Shown here piece after piece: positions 11,705 to 22,781 of a stretch of DNA of 64,000 nucleotides. This DNA comes from Macrostomum hystrix (Eukaryota > Platyhelminthes > Macrostomidae): assembly GCA_950097015.1 (NCBI GenBank), contig CATNEN010000001.1, positions 25,411,001 through 25,475,000 on the forward strand, given 5' to 3'. A program made the position numbers and the translations under genes. The number at the start of each line of letters is the position of its first letter. Positions within the stretch are counted from its first letter, which is position 1. Under the pieces are notes generated by a model, which saw only the letters and a list, made by a program, of their open reading frames with translations, had not been told where the DNA came from and ran no database searches.

Positions 11705-13419
11705 CTCAGCAACTGGACACTGTCATTAGCTAGCTGACAGGTGTGCTGATTTAAGGCTGAGCAACTGGACACTGTCATTAGCTAGCTGACAGGTGTGCTG
11801 ATTTAAGGCTGAGCAACTGGACACTGTCATTAGCTAGCTGACAGGTGTGCTGATTTAAGGCTGAGCAACTGGACACTGTCATTAGCTAGCTGACAGGTGT
11901 GCTGATTTAAGGCTGAGCAACTGGACACTGTCATTAGCTAGCTGACAGGTGTGCTGATTTAAGGCTCAGCAACTGGACACTGTCATTAGCTAGTTGACAG
12001 GTGTACTGATTTAAGGCTGAGCAACTGGACACTGTCATTAGCTAGTTGACAGGTGTACTGATTTAAGGCTGAGCAACTGGACACTGTCATTAGCTAGTTG
12101 ACAGGTGTACTGATTTAAGGCTGAGCAACTGGACACTGTCATTAGCTAGTTGACAGGTGTACTGATTTAAGGCTCAGCAACTGGACACTGTCATTAGCTA
12201 ACTGACAGGTGTACTGATTTAAGGCTGAGCAACTGGACACTGTCATTAGCTAGTTGACAGGTGTACTGATTTAAGGCTGAGCAACTGGACACTGTCATTA
12301 GCTAGCTGACAGGTGTGCTGATTTAAGGCTGAGCAACTGGACACTGTCATTAGCTAGCTGACAGGTGTGCTGATTTAAGGCTGAGCAACTGGACACTGTC
12401 ATTAGCTAGCTGACAGGTGTGCTGATTTAAGGCTGAGCAACTGGACACTGTCATTAGCTAGTTGACAGGTGTACTGATTTAAGGCTGAGCAACTGGACAC
12501 TGTCATTAGCTAGTTGACAGGTGTACTGATTTAAGGCTGAGCAACTGGACACTGTCATTAGCTAGCTGACAGGTGTGCTGATTTAAGGCTGAGCAACTGG
12601 ACACTGTCATTAGCTAGCTGACAGGTGTGCTGATTTAAGGCTGAGCAACTGGACACTGTCATTAGCTAGCTGACAGGTGTGCTGATTTAAGGCTGAGCAA
12701 CTGGACACTGTCATTAGCTAGTTGACAGGTGTACTGATTTAAGGCTGAGCAACTGGACACTGTCATTAGCTAGTTGACAGGTGTACTGATTTAAGGCTGA
12801 GCAACTGGACACTGTCATTAGCTAGTTGACAGGTGTACTGATTTAAGGCTCAGCAACTGGACACTGTCATTAGCTAACTGACAGGTGTACTGATTTAAGG
12901 CTGAGCAACTGGACACTGTCATTAGCTAGTTGACAGGTGTACTGATTTAAGGCTGAGCAACTGGACACTGTCATTAGCTAGCTGACAGGTGTGCTGATTT
13001 AAGGCTGAGCAACTGGACACTGTCATTAGCTAGCTGACAGGTGTGCTGATTTAAGGCTGAGCAACTGGACACTGTCATTAGCTAGCTGACAGGTGTGCTG
13101 ATTTAAGGCTGAGCAACTGGACACTGTCATTAGCTAGTTGACAGGTGTACTGATTTAAGGCTGAGCAACTGGACACTGTCATTAGCTAGTTGACAGGTGT
13201 ACTGATTTAAGGCTGAGCAACTGGACACTGTCATTAGCTAGCTGACAGGTGTGCTGATTTAAGGCTCAGCAACTGGACACTGTCATTAGCTAGCTGACAG
13301 GTGTGCTGATTTAAGGCTCAGCAACTGGACACTGTCATTAGCTAGCTGACAGGTGTACTGATTTAAGGCTGAGCAACTGGACACTGTCATTAGCTAACTG
13401 ACAGGTGTACTGATTTATG
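11705..13419. repeat. 52-bp minisatellite with 13-unit higher-order period
   Basis: About 33 head-to-tail copies of a 52-bp unit containing GCAACTGGACACTGTCATTA, then GCTAGCTGACAGGTGTGCTG, then ATTTAAGGCT. Three variants occur: A (AGCTGACAGGTGTGC), B (AGTTGACAGGTGTAC) and C (AACTGACAGGTGTAC). Their order BBBCB AAA BB AAA recurs with a 13-unit (676-bp) period. Each unit carries TGTCA/TGACA arms around a TAGCTA core and an overlapping TGACAG and CAGGTG. Confidence 0.97.
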
Positions 13420-15382
13420 AACTACGCACTTGTCGGATAGTCATTGTGGCATGGTATAGTAGTATTAGAGGCCTTTTGTGAACACACCTGGACGATCCCT
13501 ATGCAAAGCACGCGCATCACTAAGCTGGTACTCCAGGGTGCGTCAAGTCCCAAATGAATGTGGGCTCGCCGTGGATTCGAACTTGGGTACTTCAGTGCAC
13601 TTTAATTACTTCGTCCTAAATGTTAGTTTGCTTGTGAATGAAATTGTAGGAAAAATCCTAAATCTGAGCGACTGCTGCAACCCAGCCGATGTTTTGCTTG
13701 TTGGCATGGTTATGTATAGAACTGAAAAAAGCAGAGGAGCAGACAGCGGCCAGATAGAAAACTGTTTGGAAGGCTCGCAGATACAGCCAGCGAGATAGTG
13801 GAAGAAGGAGAGAGAGTGAGCGACGGCCAGAGACCGATAAGGCGAAAAGACAATGGATTTCGGAGGCAGATAACGCGGCGGGCCGCAGAAATGAGTGGAG
13901 GGGAAGCGACTGCGATGCGGCAGGCCAGATAAGCTGGGCCTGAATTTTCACTGATGCCAAAAACTGCCAGCTCCTCTCTAATAGTAGACTGTCTGTGTAG
14001 ATTGGGGGCCGACAGGGGGATAGCGAAAGATGGAAAAGCTGCGATAAGCCGCCAAAGTGGAATAAGTAGCAGGGAGGGGGCAGGGGGAGATTGACACAGA
14101 CAAGAGAGAAGCGAGTGAGTCTGCGTGCGGTCGGTTGCGGCCCCGCAAACCAGCCATCCATCCACGTCCACGAGGCGGAGGTGGGTGGCTGGTGGCACGC
14201 TGGAAACCAGACCGAAGAGATATAGAAAACCGGAGAGAGGCGGGTTGGGAGAAAATAGACCAGAAGAAGATAACGCCGAAGAATAAGAATGGGCCCCATA
14301 GCCTGCCAGCCCGGGAGAACTGATAGTGAGGCCCGATTTCTCCTCTCTCTCGCTGTTCAAGCACTGATGCGCATCGGGCAGCCCCTCAGCTCCCTCGGCT
14401 AGATCTCTCGCGATAAGGTTCCAGGCGGACTCGCAGATTTGCCCGGCTGATAAAAAATTATAGGAAGGCCTGCTCCGGTCCCATGAAGGCGGGACCAAGT
14501 CGGCCAACCTCGGAAATCCCCGGTGCAAAATGGGAAGCTGGGAATAAATGAAGTGGAATGTTGGGAGGAGATGCGGGTCGGTAAGGCAAGCGAGAGAGAC
14601 GTAACGCGAGACGCCGATTCGAGTCCAACCCAGGGGAAAAGCCTGTTTCTCTGAGATAAGGAAAGAAGGGATGGAATTAGGGAGGCAGGCTCCACAATCT
14701 GACTTCCAATCTAAAACCGCGCCAGTGCACCGCCCCACTCCTTGAAAATCGATATAGACTAGGCAGGGGGAATCGCCTACCCAGTCAGAGCTGAGATAAG
14801 CGCTGCTGATAACAAAGACAGAGAGGAGGGAGGGAGGGAGAGCTGGTTTTCCCTGATCTGGAACCGGGCTTGCGGCTTTAGGACGGGGAGAGGACGAGGC
14901 TACGGGGGGATGGCCAGCCACCCCAGCGCCCCATCCGACAAACTGAACAACAAGCCCCTCCCCCTCGTGCCGCCCTCCAACCCCGGCCGAGCCACCGCGC
15001 AAACATTTCGTTATTTTAGCTAAAGCCAGTCCGCGCGAAGCGGAGGGGGTGGGTGGGTGTTTCTCGGAGTTGATATCGGACAGATAAGGCCGGGCCTCGC
15101 GCACACACACGCACAGATATTTAGTCCGGAGCCCTCGGCAGTTCAGTGTTCAGTCGACCCGCGAGATTACGCTACGGAGCGCTATCTGGCAGGAAAGGAA
15201 ACAAACCTGTGCTAAATCTAGCCCTCATCAGTGACTGATTAAATTCTCTACCAAAAAGCCTAGTCGCTCTGCTTTTGTAATATTATATAATAAATCTGGC
15301 AAACTAATTGGAACATTAGCCAGCTGAACAAGGCCAAGGAGCTTTGTTTTCAGACTTTTTCTCCCTTCGATTACAATTCGAG
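13420..15382. other. Upstream region of the FOG-like gene
   Basis: Unique sequence, purine-rich on the plus strand from about 13,790 to 15,060. It contains the GATA-motif cluster described separately. An AGTTCGAATCCAC on the minus strand near 13,575 resembles a tRNA B box, without a convincing A box. A minus-strand open frame of 466 codons spans 13,710-15,110 but has low-complexity Ser/Leu/Pro content and no domain. Confidence 0.5.
13752..15187 (+). promoter_or_regulatory. Cluster of GATA-factor binding motifs
   Basis: WGATAR matches on the plus strand begin at 13,752, 13,793, 13,868, 13,927, 14,268, 14,321, 14,448, 14,654, 14,794, 14,807 and 15,082, with one on the minus strand at 15,182-15,187. 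Three further GATAAG cores begin at 13,836, 14,043 and 14,412. Random sequence of this length would hold about 1.4 WGATAR per strand. The cluster ends about 200 bp before the proposed first coding exon of a Friend-of-GATA homologue. Regulatory function is inferred. Confidence 0.55.
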
Positions 15383-15425
15383 ATGCATATTGCCGAGTTA
15401 TATAGAAATCGCGCCTCGTTAGAAG
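15383..15425 (+). CDS. FOG-like exon 1 (candidate start)
   Basis: ATG plus 13 codons (MHIAELYRNRASLE) and donor AAG|GTAAGC. It leaves one base that, with the first two bases of exon 2, makes a GAC codon. Chosen on splice phase and donor quality only; the true start could lie elsewhere. Confidence 0.35.
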
Positions 15426-18400
15426 GTAAGCACACTCTATAGGGACTGCTTTAATGACATTTGTAGTCATTAAATTTCATTGAGTACATTAGAGAACTGT
15501 CGCGAGCATCAAACCGAACTCTTCCAGACCTGACCTCAGAGCTACCCGACGGCCTAGAGTTTGACCGCGACTTGAACTGCTTGCGCGTCACCGAGTCATT
15601 CAGTCAGACTGCCAGCTGGGGTCCGTTCTGCTTTGAAATTGTGGACAATGCCTCTGATGCGCACCTGGCCGTACAGGTGAGATATTAAAAAAGTAATTAT
15701 ATTTTGACTATGAAATGAACTGCAAACAGCAAGGGTAACTATGCCTCTTCTTATGCCTCGTGTTATTAGTACATTTTTCCTATAAATGAGTACAGAATTT
15801 TGTGAAGAGATGCCATAGCCAAGTTTGATTACATTGACAAACATTCTAATTAAACTTTCTACGGCAGGTCAAAGGGGTCGGTGGCAGAGCGGTTAACGCG
15901 TTGCCTCTCGCACCTCGGTCCCTGAGCTCGATCCCGTGGCGTGGCCACATTCATTCGGGGCGGAGAGAAGGCTTGGGGGCTTGTCGTGCAATTTACGCCC
16001 TTTGGCTTTAGGGCCAACCTGCAAGGCAGAGTGAGAGTGTACACTGCCAGACGATGAGAAAGTTAAGGCAGATGTACACGCCTGTGTGAGAGTGTGCCTG
16101 CGTACGCTATCTGTGTGCGTGTGTGCTCAGGAGTCAGCGAAATGGGCAGAATTGCCACCTCAATGGCTGCCGGTCGAGTGTCACCAAATGATGTGCCATT
16201 GCCCGCAGCCCTCGTGAAATTATTATTATTATTTATTATTATTATTATTATTATTATACGGCAGGTCAAATTTGTGTCAAATGTTAAGAGAAAATTCTAG
16301 AAAAAATTCTACAATGAGACATTAAGGCCTCCCTATCTGTCTCACAAGCTTCTATCCCATAATTATGTGGGAGATAAGGTGAGAGAATAATGAATGCTAG
16401 GTGATACAGATTGCATGAGATTAGAGACCTTGTTTATCGAACTAAACACACTTTGAGTCCGGGGATTGTACAGCTCAGCGCAAAGTTACAAATCATTAGA
16501 AACACGCAAACATTATCTACATGCGATATGTGGCCTGTAGATCTTGTGCAATCAGCCACACTTGAAGACAATTATATTTCCCACGATTAGATAAGGCTGC
16601 AGGCCTAAAGTAATATTATTGTGCAGCAGCAACCTCAGATCCAACTTGGCCTTCGAACCCGACAGATCCGATTGAGAAGTTGATTTCCTACTAAAAGCAG
16701 TGAATTTGGCCAGCTTGAGTATGATAAGAGTTCGATAATGAACCACAATACTTTAGCTAATGCCTTCTAGGTCCCCCGGGATGAGACCGAAAAACTAGCT
16801 GTCACGGCTCCTGAACTCCTGCCTGCAGGCCCCTTAAACAACTGCGATCAACCTGAGAACTTCTTTGAGAACATTATGCTCCCGAGACTGTAGACAAGTC
16901 TATTGTTAGCTTGGATTGGACAAATGACACACGTGAAAATCTTCCAAAATCAAAAAAAAGATTTATCCTATAATTTATCCGATGATAACTGCGTTTACCA
17001 TTTTGTGCTGTGTCTGATAGACTAGGAGCTGTCTGATAGACTAGGAGCTGTCTGATAGACTAGGAGCTGTCTGATAGACTAGGAGCTGTCTGATAGACTA
17101 GGAGCTGTCTGATAGACTAGGAGCTGTCTGATAGACTAGGAGCTGTCTGATAGACTAGGAGCTGTCTGATAGACTAGGAGCTGTCTGATAGACTAGGAGC
17201 TGTCTGATAGACTAGGAGCTGTCTGATAGACTAGGAGCTGTCTGATAGACTAGGAGCTGTCTGATAGACTAGGAGCTGTCTGATAGACTAGGAGCTGTCT
17301 GATAGACTAGGAGCTGTCTGATAGACTAGGAGCTGTCTGATAGACTAGGAGCTGTCTGATAGACTAGGAGCTGTCTGATAGACTAGGAGCTGTCTGATAG
17401 ACTAGGAGCTGTCTGATAGACTAGGAGCTGTCTGATAGACTAGGAGCTGTCTGATAGACTAGGAGCTGTCTGATAGACTAGGAGCTGTCTGATAGACTAG
17501 GAGCTGTCTGATAGACTAGGAGCTGTCTGATAGACTAGGAGCTGTGTCTGTCTAACAGATAGGGAGCTGTGTCTAACAGATTGGGAGCTGTATCTAACAG
17601 ATTGGGAGCTGTGTCTAACAGATTGGGAGCTGTATCTAACAGATTTGGAGCTGTGTCTAACAGGCTAGAGCTGTGTCTAACAGATAGGGAGCTGTGTCTA
17701 ACAGATTGGGAGCTGTGTCTAACAGATTGGGAGCTGTGTCTAACAGATTGGGAGCTGTGTCTAACAAATGGGGAGCTGTGTCTAACAGATTGGGAGCTGT
17801 GTCTAACAGATTGGGAGCTGTGTCTAACAGATTGGGAGCTGTGTCTAACAGATTGGGAGCTGTGTCTAACAGATTAGGAGCTGTATCTAACAGATTAGGA
17901 GCTGTATCTAACAGATTAGGAGATGTGTCTAATAGATTAGGAGATGTGTCTAATAGATTAGGAGATGTGTCTAACAGATTGGGAACTGTGTCTAACAGAT
18001 TGGGAGCTGTGTCTAACAGATTAGGAGCTGTATCTAACAGATTAGGAGATGTGTCTAATAGATTAGGAGATGTGTCTAACAGATTGGGAGCTGTGTCTAA
18101 TAGATTGGGAGCTGTATCTAACAGATTAGGAGCTGTATCTAACAGATTAGGAGCTGTATCTAACAGATTAGGAGATGTGTCTAATAGATTAGGAGATGTG
18201 TCTAATAGATTAGGAGATGTGTCTAACAGATTGGGAACTGTGTCTAACAGATTGGAAGCTGTGTCTAACAGATTAGGAGCTGTATCTAACAGATTAGGAG
18301 ATGTGTCTAACAGATTGGGAGCTGTGTCTAACAGATTAGGAGATGTGTCTAACAGTTAGGAAACTTGTTTGTTTAATATATTGTTTTGATTGACTGCTAT

Positions 18401-21182
18401 CAATAAAGAATCAGTCTTACATTTTTCTCTTATTCAAAATACTGTACAGACAGCGGACAGTGCTCAAGATGCCGTGCGGCTGTTTGTCAGACTCAAAGTG
18501 AAAGGCGAGCGCTGGCTGATGCTGCTCAGCTTTGTCAACATCGATGCGGACTTCATCGGGGGAACTGCTGACGAAGGTGGAGCAGGTGTCGACAGCAACA
18601 CCGCCATTGTTGTCAACGGTGAGAATAGGAAGAATAAGGCGGAAAATAGCTTCTTTAATACATTTGCAGATAATATGTTTCTTAGAAAATCAGCTGAGAA
18701 AATGATTCTTAGAAATATGCATAGAAGCAGTTTCTTGAGGTTTATTAAAACCACCTGCCGAGAGGTATTATTAGAAAGGCTTATTTTATTGATTTTAAGA
18801 TTCAAGAAACTGTTTCTTGGCAAGTTAGTACAGAATGCAACTGTTACCTATAGTTTTTAAAACAACAGAGCTGTCTCACCTGGGATCTTCCAGTGCGCGA
18901 GCAGACGCTGTACCTGAAGGCTGATCGACCGCTGCGGCCGGGCGATCGACTCACCACTCGACTGACCAGCAGCGACGATGCCGACGAAGAAATTACCGCC
19001 GCCGACAATGCCGAGGCTGCTGATCCGCAGGAACTCCAGCAGGTCCGCGTAGAAGACGACGATTGCGATGATGACGAGTCCGCGTTGCGTCCTGAAGCAG
19101 CCGAGCCGCGGAAGAGAGCGGCGAGCGTCGACGCCTGCGGCTCCGACAGTCGGCTGGCCAAGACGCCGCGCCTGCAGACGGGCCGCGCCCAGCAGGCCGA
19201 AGCCGCCGTCCGCTCTCGGATCCGCAGCTGCGCCAGGTGCGGCCTGTACTTCACCTCGGCCTGGATGCTGCGCACCCACCGCCAGTTCCACGGCCTGTTC
19301 GACAGCGGCGCAGCCGCCCAGCTGCGAAGACGGCGGCGACGACCGCTGCGCGACAGTCGGCCGGAGCTGGTGCTGGCGGCTCCCGTGCTCAGTGACTGGG
19401 GCAGCATCTCCTACGTGCCAGTCAGCCCAGCGCAGTACTCGACTGAGGCTCCGCAGCGGCTGCAACTGCGGCAGCGAAGGCGGCAGCAGCAGCGCCTGGA
19501 GGAGCAACTGATGATGGAGCAGCAGGAAGCTGGCTCGGATGTTAGCGGGTGAGTATCTGTGCAAATACAATCTCTCTAATCAATGGCTTCAGTTTCTCGC
19601 ACCGCCTCTGATCTCTGAAACCCGCGATTCTGTGAAACCCAGCAGCGGCTGCTCGCCAGATCTGCCATCTGAGACCGCGGCGCTGGACCTGACCCTGCCC
19701 AGAGCGCCGTCTCCGCCGAGGAGCACCGTCAGTGCGGGACCATTGTCCAGAGCGGCCCCCAGCCTTCAGCAGCAGCAGCAGCCCAGGCAGCGCAGCCGGC
19801 CGCCAGTCGACGGCCTCGACCAGCAGAGCCGCCCGGGCCCAGAGCAGTCGCCGAGTCCGAGGAAATCTCAGCCTTCGGCCGGCCCCGTGTCCAGCCTGAT
19901 GAGTGTGTGCAAGGACTGCAAGATCGGCTTCTTCAACTACAACAACTACGTTGTGCACCGCTCTCTATACTGCCAGAGCAGCCGCTTGGCTCAGGGGGCT
20001 GGCACACCCGGCAACTCGGGCCGCACAGCCAAGCTGCCACTGCAGCAGCAGCAGCAGCCAACCATCCAGCTGCAGGAGCAAAAGCAGACTCCAATCCTAG
20101 CAGTGCCTGTTCTGCCAGCACCCAAGCTCGAGGCCCAACCCCCTGCGGCAGCCGGCAGCGCGAGTCACTCTCCCACTGGATCAGCTGAGCGCAAATTCCA
20201 GTGCCCCTACTGCCAGATCCGATTCCACTCGCCATCCACCCTCACAGCGCATCAGGCGTTCTACTGCCCGGAGAATCCAGACAAAACTGCGCCCTCCAAC
20301 ACGGCCACCAACACACTGCCATCGACTGCCGCAGCTCCAGCTGCTGCTGCTGCTGCTGCTGCAGCCTCTGCATCGACTGCCGACAGTTCGGCATCGTCAG
20401 CTGCCGCCACCGGCGACGCGGCAGGGTCCGGCTGCAGTCAGCCGTCCTGGCTGCCGATCTCTCTGGACGTCGGTGGAAGCGGAGCCGGCGGCTACAAGTG
20501 CTCCATCTGCGGCTACATCGGCCAGACTGAGCGCGGCATGAAGATGCACGCCAAGGTGCACTGCGGCTTCGGCGGCGGCAGCGGCCTCGGCACCGTGGCG
20601 GCTCCCAGCGGCGGCAGCTCCTCCTCAGCGCTGTCCCCATCGGAGACTTCAACAGGCGACGGCATCCGGCTGCCGAACGCCTTCGCCGGCGACCTGCTGT
20701 GCAGCATGAGCCCAGAGGAGCTCGGCATGCTGCAGCACAAAACACAGCCCTACAGCAAGCGGAGAACTTTTAAACGAGTGGCGCCGCCACTGGCGCAGCA
20801 GCAGCAGCAGACACTCCAGCTGCCACTGTCGCTTCACCCGGAGCTGCTCCGACATCAGCTCCAACAGCTGCATCAGCAGCACCAGCTGGCCATCTCTGCT
20901 GCCGGAGCCAGCGCCGCAGCCGCTGCTGCTGCGGCCGTTGCTGGAGCTGGCTTTCGACTGAGCCGATGCGGCAGAGACATCGAAGACGCTCAGCAGCAGC
21001 AGCAGCTGGATCAGCTGGTCTGCGTTCGCTGCGGCGAGTCATTTGAACAGCTGGAGTCCCTGCTGGAGCATCAGGAGACCGCCTGCGCCGGCCTGAGCAC
21101 CACTGCCGCGGCTGCCGTAGAAGCGGCGGCTGCGGCCGTCAAGCTGGAGGTGCGGGCAGCTGACAGCCTTGGCAGAGTTTAG
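15383..21182 (+). CDS. Friend-of-GATA (ZFPM/u-shaped) homologue, 5 exons
   Basis: Predicted nuclear cofactor that binds GATA factors through zinc fingers and modulates transcription. Exons: 15383-15425, 15528-15676, 18450-18618, 18894-19548, 19643-21182; phases match at every junction and give 851 aa. A PR domain (about 16-145) is spread over exons 2-4: LPDGLEF, WGPF, RWLMLLSFVN, then VREQTLYLKADRPLRPGD, matching the family pattern of a buried strand followed by RPI-PGEEL. Five single zinc fingers follow: CX2CX12HX3H at about 233 and 625, and FOG-type CX2CX12HX4C at about 428, 526 and 799. Widely spaced CCHC fingers plus an N-terminal PR domain are characteristic of FOG proteins. ALDLT at about 352 could be a variant CtBP-binding motif. 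Gln and Ala tracts fill the linkers. Exon 1 is the least certain part; exons 4-5 are the most certain. AATAAA lies 331 bp after the stop. Confidence 0.72.
15528..15676 (+). CDS. FOG-like exon 2 (first part of PR domain)
   Basis: Acceptor CTCTTCCAG, donor CAG|GTGAGA. Encodes LTSELPDGLEFDRDL through ASWGPFCFEIVD to DAHLAVQ. ELPDGLEF and WGPF correspond to the LP-GL and FGPF landmarks at the start of PR domains. Confidence 0.65.
15874..16256 (+). mobile_element. tRNA-derived SINE, full length, with target-site duplication
   Basis: The head looks like a tRNA gene: A box TGGCAGAGCGG and a B-box-like GAGCTCGATCCC. The body is about 300 bp and the tail is (ATT)n. It is flanked by perfect 14-bp direct repeats TACGGCAGGTCAAA at 15,860-15,873 and 16,257-16,270, the target-site duplication. 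It sits in FOG-like intron 2. Relatives occur at 3,605-3,822 and 32,740-32,845. Confidence 0.9.
16271..17009. other. FOG-like intron 2, unique part
   Basis: Unique AT-rich intron DNA between the SINE and the minisatellites; nothing coding seen. Confidence 0.5.
17010..17545. repeat. 19-bp minisatellite in FOG-like intron 2
   Basis: About 28 nearly identical copies of GTCTGATAGACTAGGAGCT. Very low divergence points to recent amplification or homogenisation. It passes directly into the related 21-bp array. Confidence 0.97.
17546..18358. repeat. 21-bp minisatellite in FOG-like intron 2
   Basis: About 39 copies of a 21-bp unit containing GTGTCTAACAGATTGGGAGC, with ATTAGGAGATG and GTATCT variants. 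The shared GGAGCTGT core suggests the 19- and 21-bp arrays have one origin. It ends 91 bp before exon 3. Confidence 0.97.
18450..18618 (+). CDS. FOG-like exon 3 (middle of PR domain)
   Basis: Acceptor CTGTACAG, donor AACG|GTGAGA, phase 1. Encodes ADSAQDAVRLFVRLKVKG, then RWLMLLSFVN, equivalent to the W-RFVN strand of PR domains. This exon lies in copy 1 only; the duplication begins 249 bp downstream. Confidence 0.65.
18894..19548 (+). CDS. FOG-like exon 4 (end of PR domain, finger 1)
   Basis: Acceptor ATCTTCCAG, donor AGCGG|GTGAGT. Begins VREQTLYLKADRPLRPGD, the last PR-domain strands, then an acidic stretch (EDDDCDDDE), a basic segment and zinc finger 1 (CARCGLYF, HRQFH). Ends in a Gln/Arg-rich region. 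Confidence 0.8.
19643..21182 (+). CDS. FOG-like exon 5 (fingers 2-5, stop)
   Basis: Acceptor GTGAAACCCAG restores frame after the two bases left by exon 4. Carries fingers 2 (CKDC, HRSLYC), 3 (CPYC, HQAFYC), 4 (CSIC, HAKVH) and 5 (CVRC, HQETAC) with long Gln, Ala and Ser linkers; ends VRV then TAG. The frame is also open upstream of the acceptor, so an alternative acceptor at the TTCAG near 19,590 exists but is out of phase. Confidence 0.85.
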
Positions 21183-21821
21183 TGGATGCGGCTCAACATT
21201 TTCTATGCGTAATATACTACTGCCCTTCTCTATGATGCCATTTCAATACATCAATGGGCTGCAGATGGGATTCGAATACAACCTTTGAATGCTTCTGTGA
21301 CTGGGAATCAGGATTCTTCGAATCATGGGAATCTGATGACAGGGGATTCTGTGAATCATGGGGATTGGGGAAAGATGGAATTCTTTTAATTATGGAAATT
21401 GGTTAAAATGGGATTCTATGAATCATGGGGATTGGGGAAAGATGAATTTTTAAAAAAATATTTTTATCCCACCCGCAGTCCAGTAGGACATTAGGACAGT
21501 AGGAGTTTAAACAATAAACAATTTCAAATTTAGATTCTGAAGACTTATATTGTTTAGCCAAGTGACACACCCGCCAATTACAATTTACTGCACAGTGAAT
21601 ACACTTTGAATTGCTTAAAAATTATTGTGCTTCAAATGGCAGAAAAATCTGTACATCAATACTTGTGAGTAGTATGTGATATGCAAATATATTCATTGTT
21701 GCCATGGCAACCAAATTTGCAAAGCTGCTCCAATCACAGACAGCAATCACGCATATAAACTATTTGTGATTATTGTGTTCTAGTCCACTGTCTGATCTAT
21801 TTTTAGATTTATCTCATGTTT
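21183..21821. other. 3' UTR and flank of the FOG-like gene
   Basis: Holds two or three copies of a roughly 34-bp GGAATCATGGGGATTGGGG-type unit at about 21,290-21,450 and the polyadenylation signal at 21,513. Confidence 0.6.
21513..21518 (+). terminator. Polyadenylation signal AATAAA
   Basis: Canonical AATAAA 331 bp after the FOG-like stop. It is preserved in copy 2 at 53,589-53,594. Confidence 0.5.
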
Positions 21822-22486
21822 TTATGTCACTCTCTCATATCTTCTGTCACTCTCTCATATCTTCTGTCACTCTCTAATATCTTCTGTCACTCTCTCATGT
21901 CTTCTGTCACCCTCTCATATCTTCTGTCACTCTCTCATATCTTCTGTCACTCTCTCATATCTTCTGTCACTCTCTCATATCTTCTGTCACCCTCTCATGT
22001 CTTCTGTCACCCTCTCATATCTTCTGTCACTCTCTCTTATCTTCTGTCACTCTCTCATATCTTCTGTCACTCTCTCATATCTTCTGTCACTCTCTAATAT
22101 CTTCTGTCACTCTCTCATGTCTTCTGTCACCCTCTCATATCTTCTGTCACTCTCTCATATCTTCTGTCACCCTCTCATATCTTCTGTCCCTCTCTCATGT
22201 CTTCTGTCACTCTCTCATATCTTCTGTCACTCTCATTTCTTCTGTCACTCTCATATCTTCTGTCACTCTCTCATATCTTCTGTCACTCTCTCATATCTTC
22301 TGTCACCCTCTCATATCTTCTGTCACTCTCATATCTTCTGTCACTCTCATTTCTTCTGTCACTCTCTCATATCCTCTGTCACTCTCTCATATCTTCTGTC
22401 ACTCTCTCATATCTTCTATCACTCTCTCATATCTTCTGTCACTCTCTCATATCTTCTATCACTCTCTCATATCTTCTATCACTCGA
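21822..22486. repeat. 20-bp minisatellite, copy-1 allele
   Basis: About 33 copies of TCTTCTGTCACTCTCTCATA. The same array in the second duplication copy (53,893-56,925) is about 4.5 times longer. Confidence 0.97.
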
Positions 22487-22781
22487 TCCCATCGACTTGT
22501 CCCTTCAGCAAACACATTGGCAATGAATTAACAGCTCAACAACATAACATAGACGGTGGCAGTGCCAGAGCATTCGGCTGCATCTTCAGCAACGGTGGAG
22601 GAGTCAGGAAGTGACAAATTTCAATGCGCGATGCACACTACTCGAACGCTTGGATGTTAGTAGCATAAAACGCATACGCCATGCAGAAATGAGATCAGAC
22701 CCACTCACCGCTTCTCCATTTCTAGTGAGCACAGACAGGCTGGATTTCACTCCAATGCTGGAGAATTCTCCGAATGGCGAC
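22487..22781. other. Conserved flank between array and SINE
   Basis: Unique sequence shared with 56,926-57,220. Ends in CTCCGAATGGCGAC (22,768-22,781), the left target-site duplication of the SINE. Confidence 0.7.

Noticed and set aside
11705..13419. CRISPR-like array
   Set aside because: Units are contiguous with no unique spacers, there are no cas genes, and the genome is eukaryotic.
13710..15110. Minus-strand 466-codon open frame opposite the GATA cluster
   Set aside because: Ser/Leu/Pro-rich without any domain; it follows from a purine-rich plus strand with few stop complements, and no splice partners were found.
15878..15950. Functional tRNA gene
   Set aside because: A and B boxes are present, but the sequence is joined to a SINE body and tail and bounded by target-site duplications.
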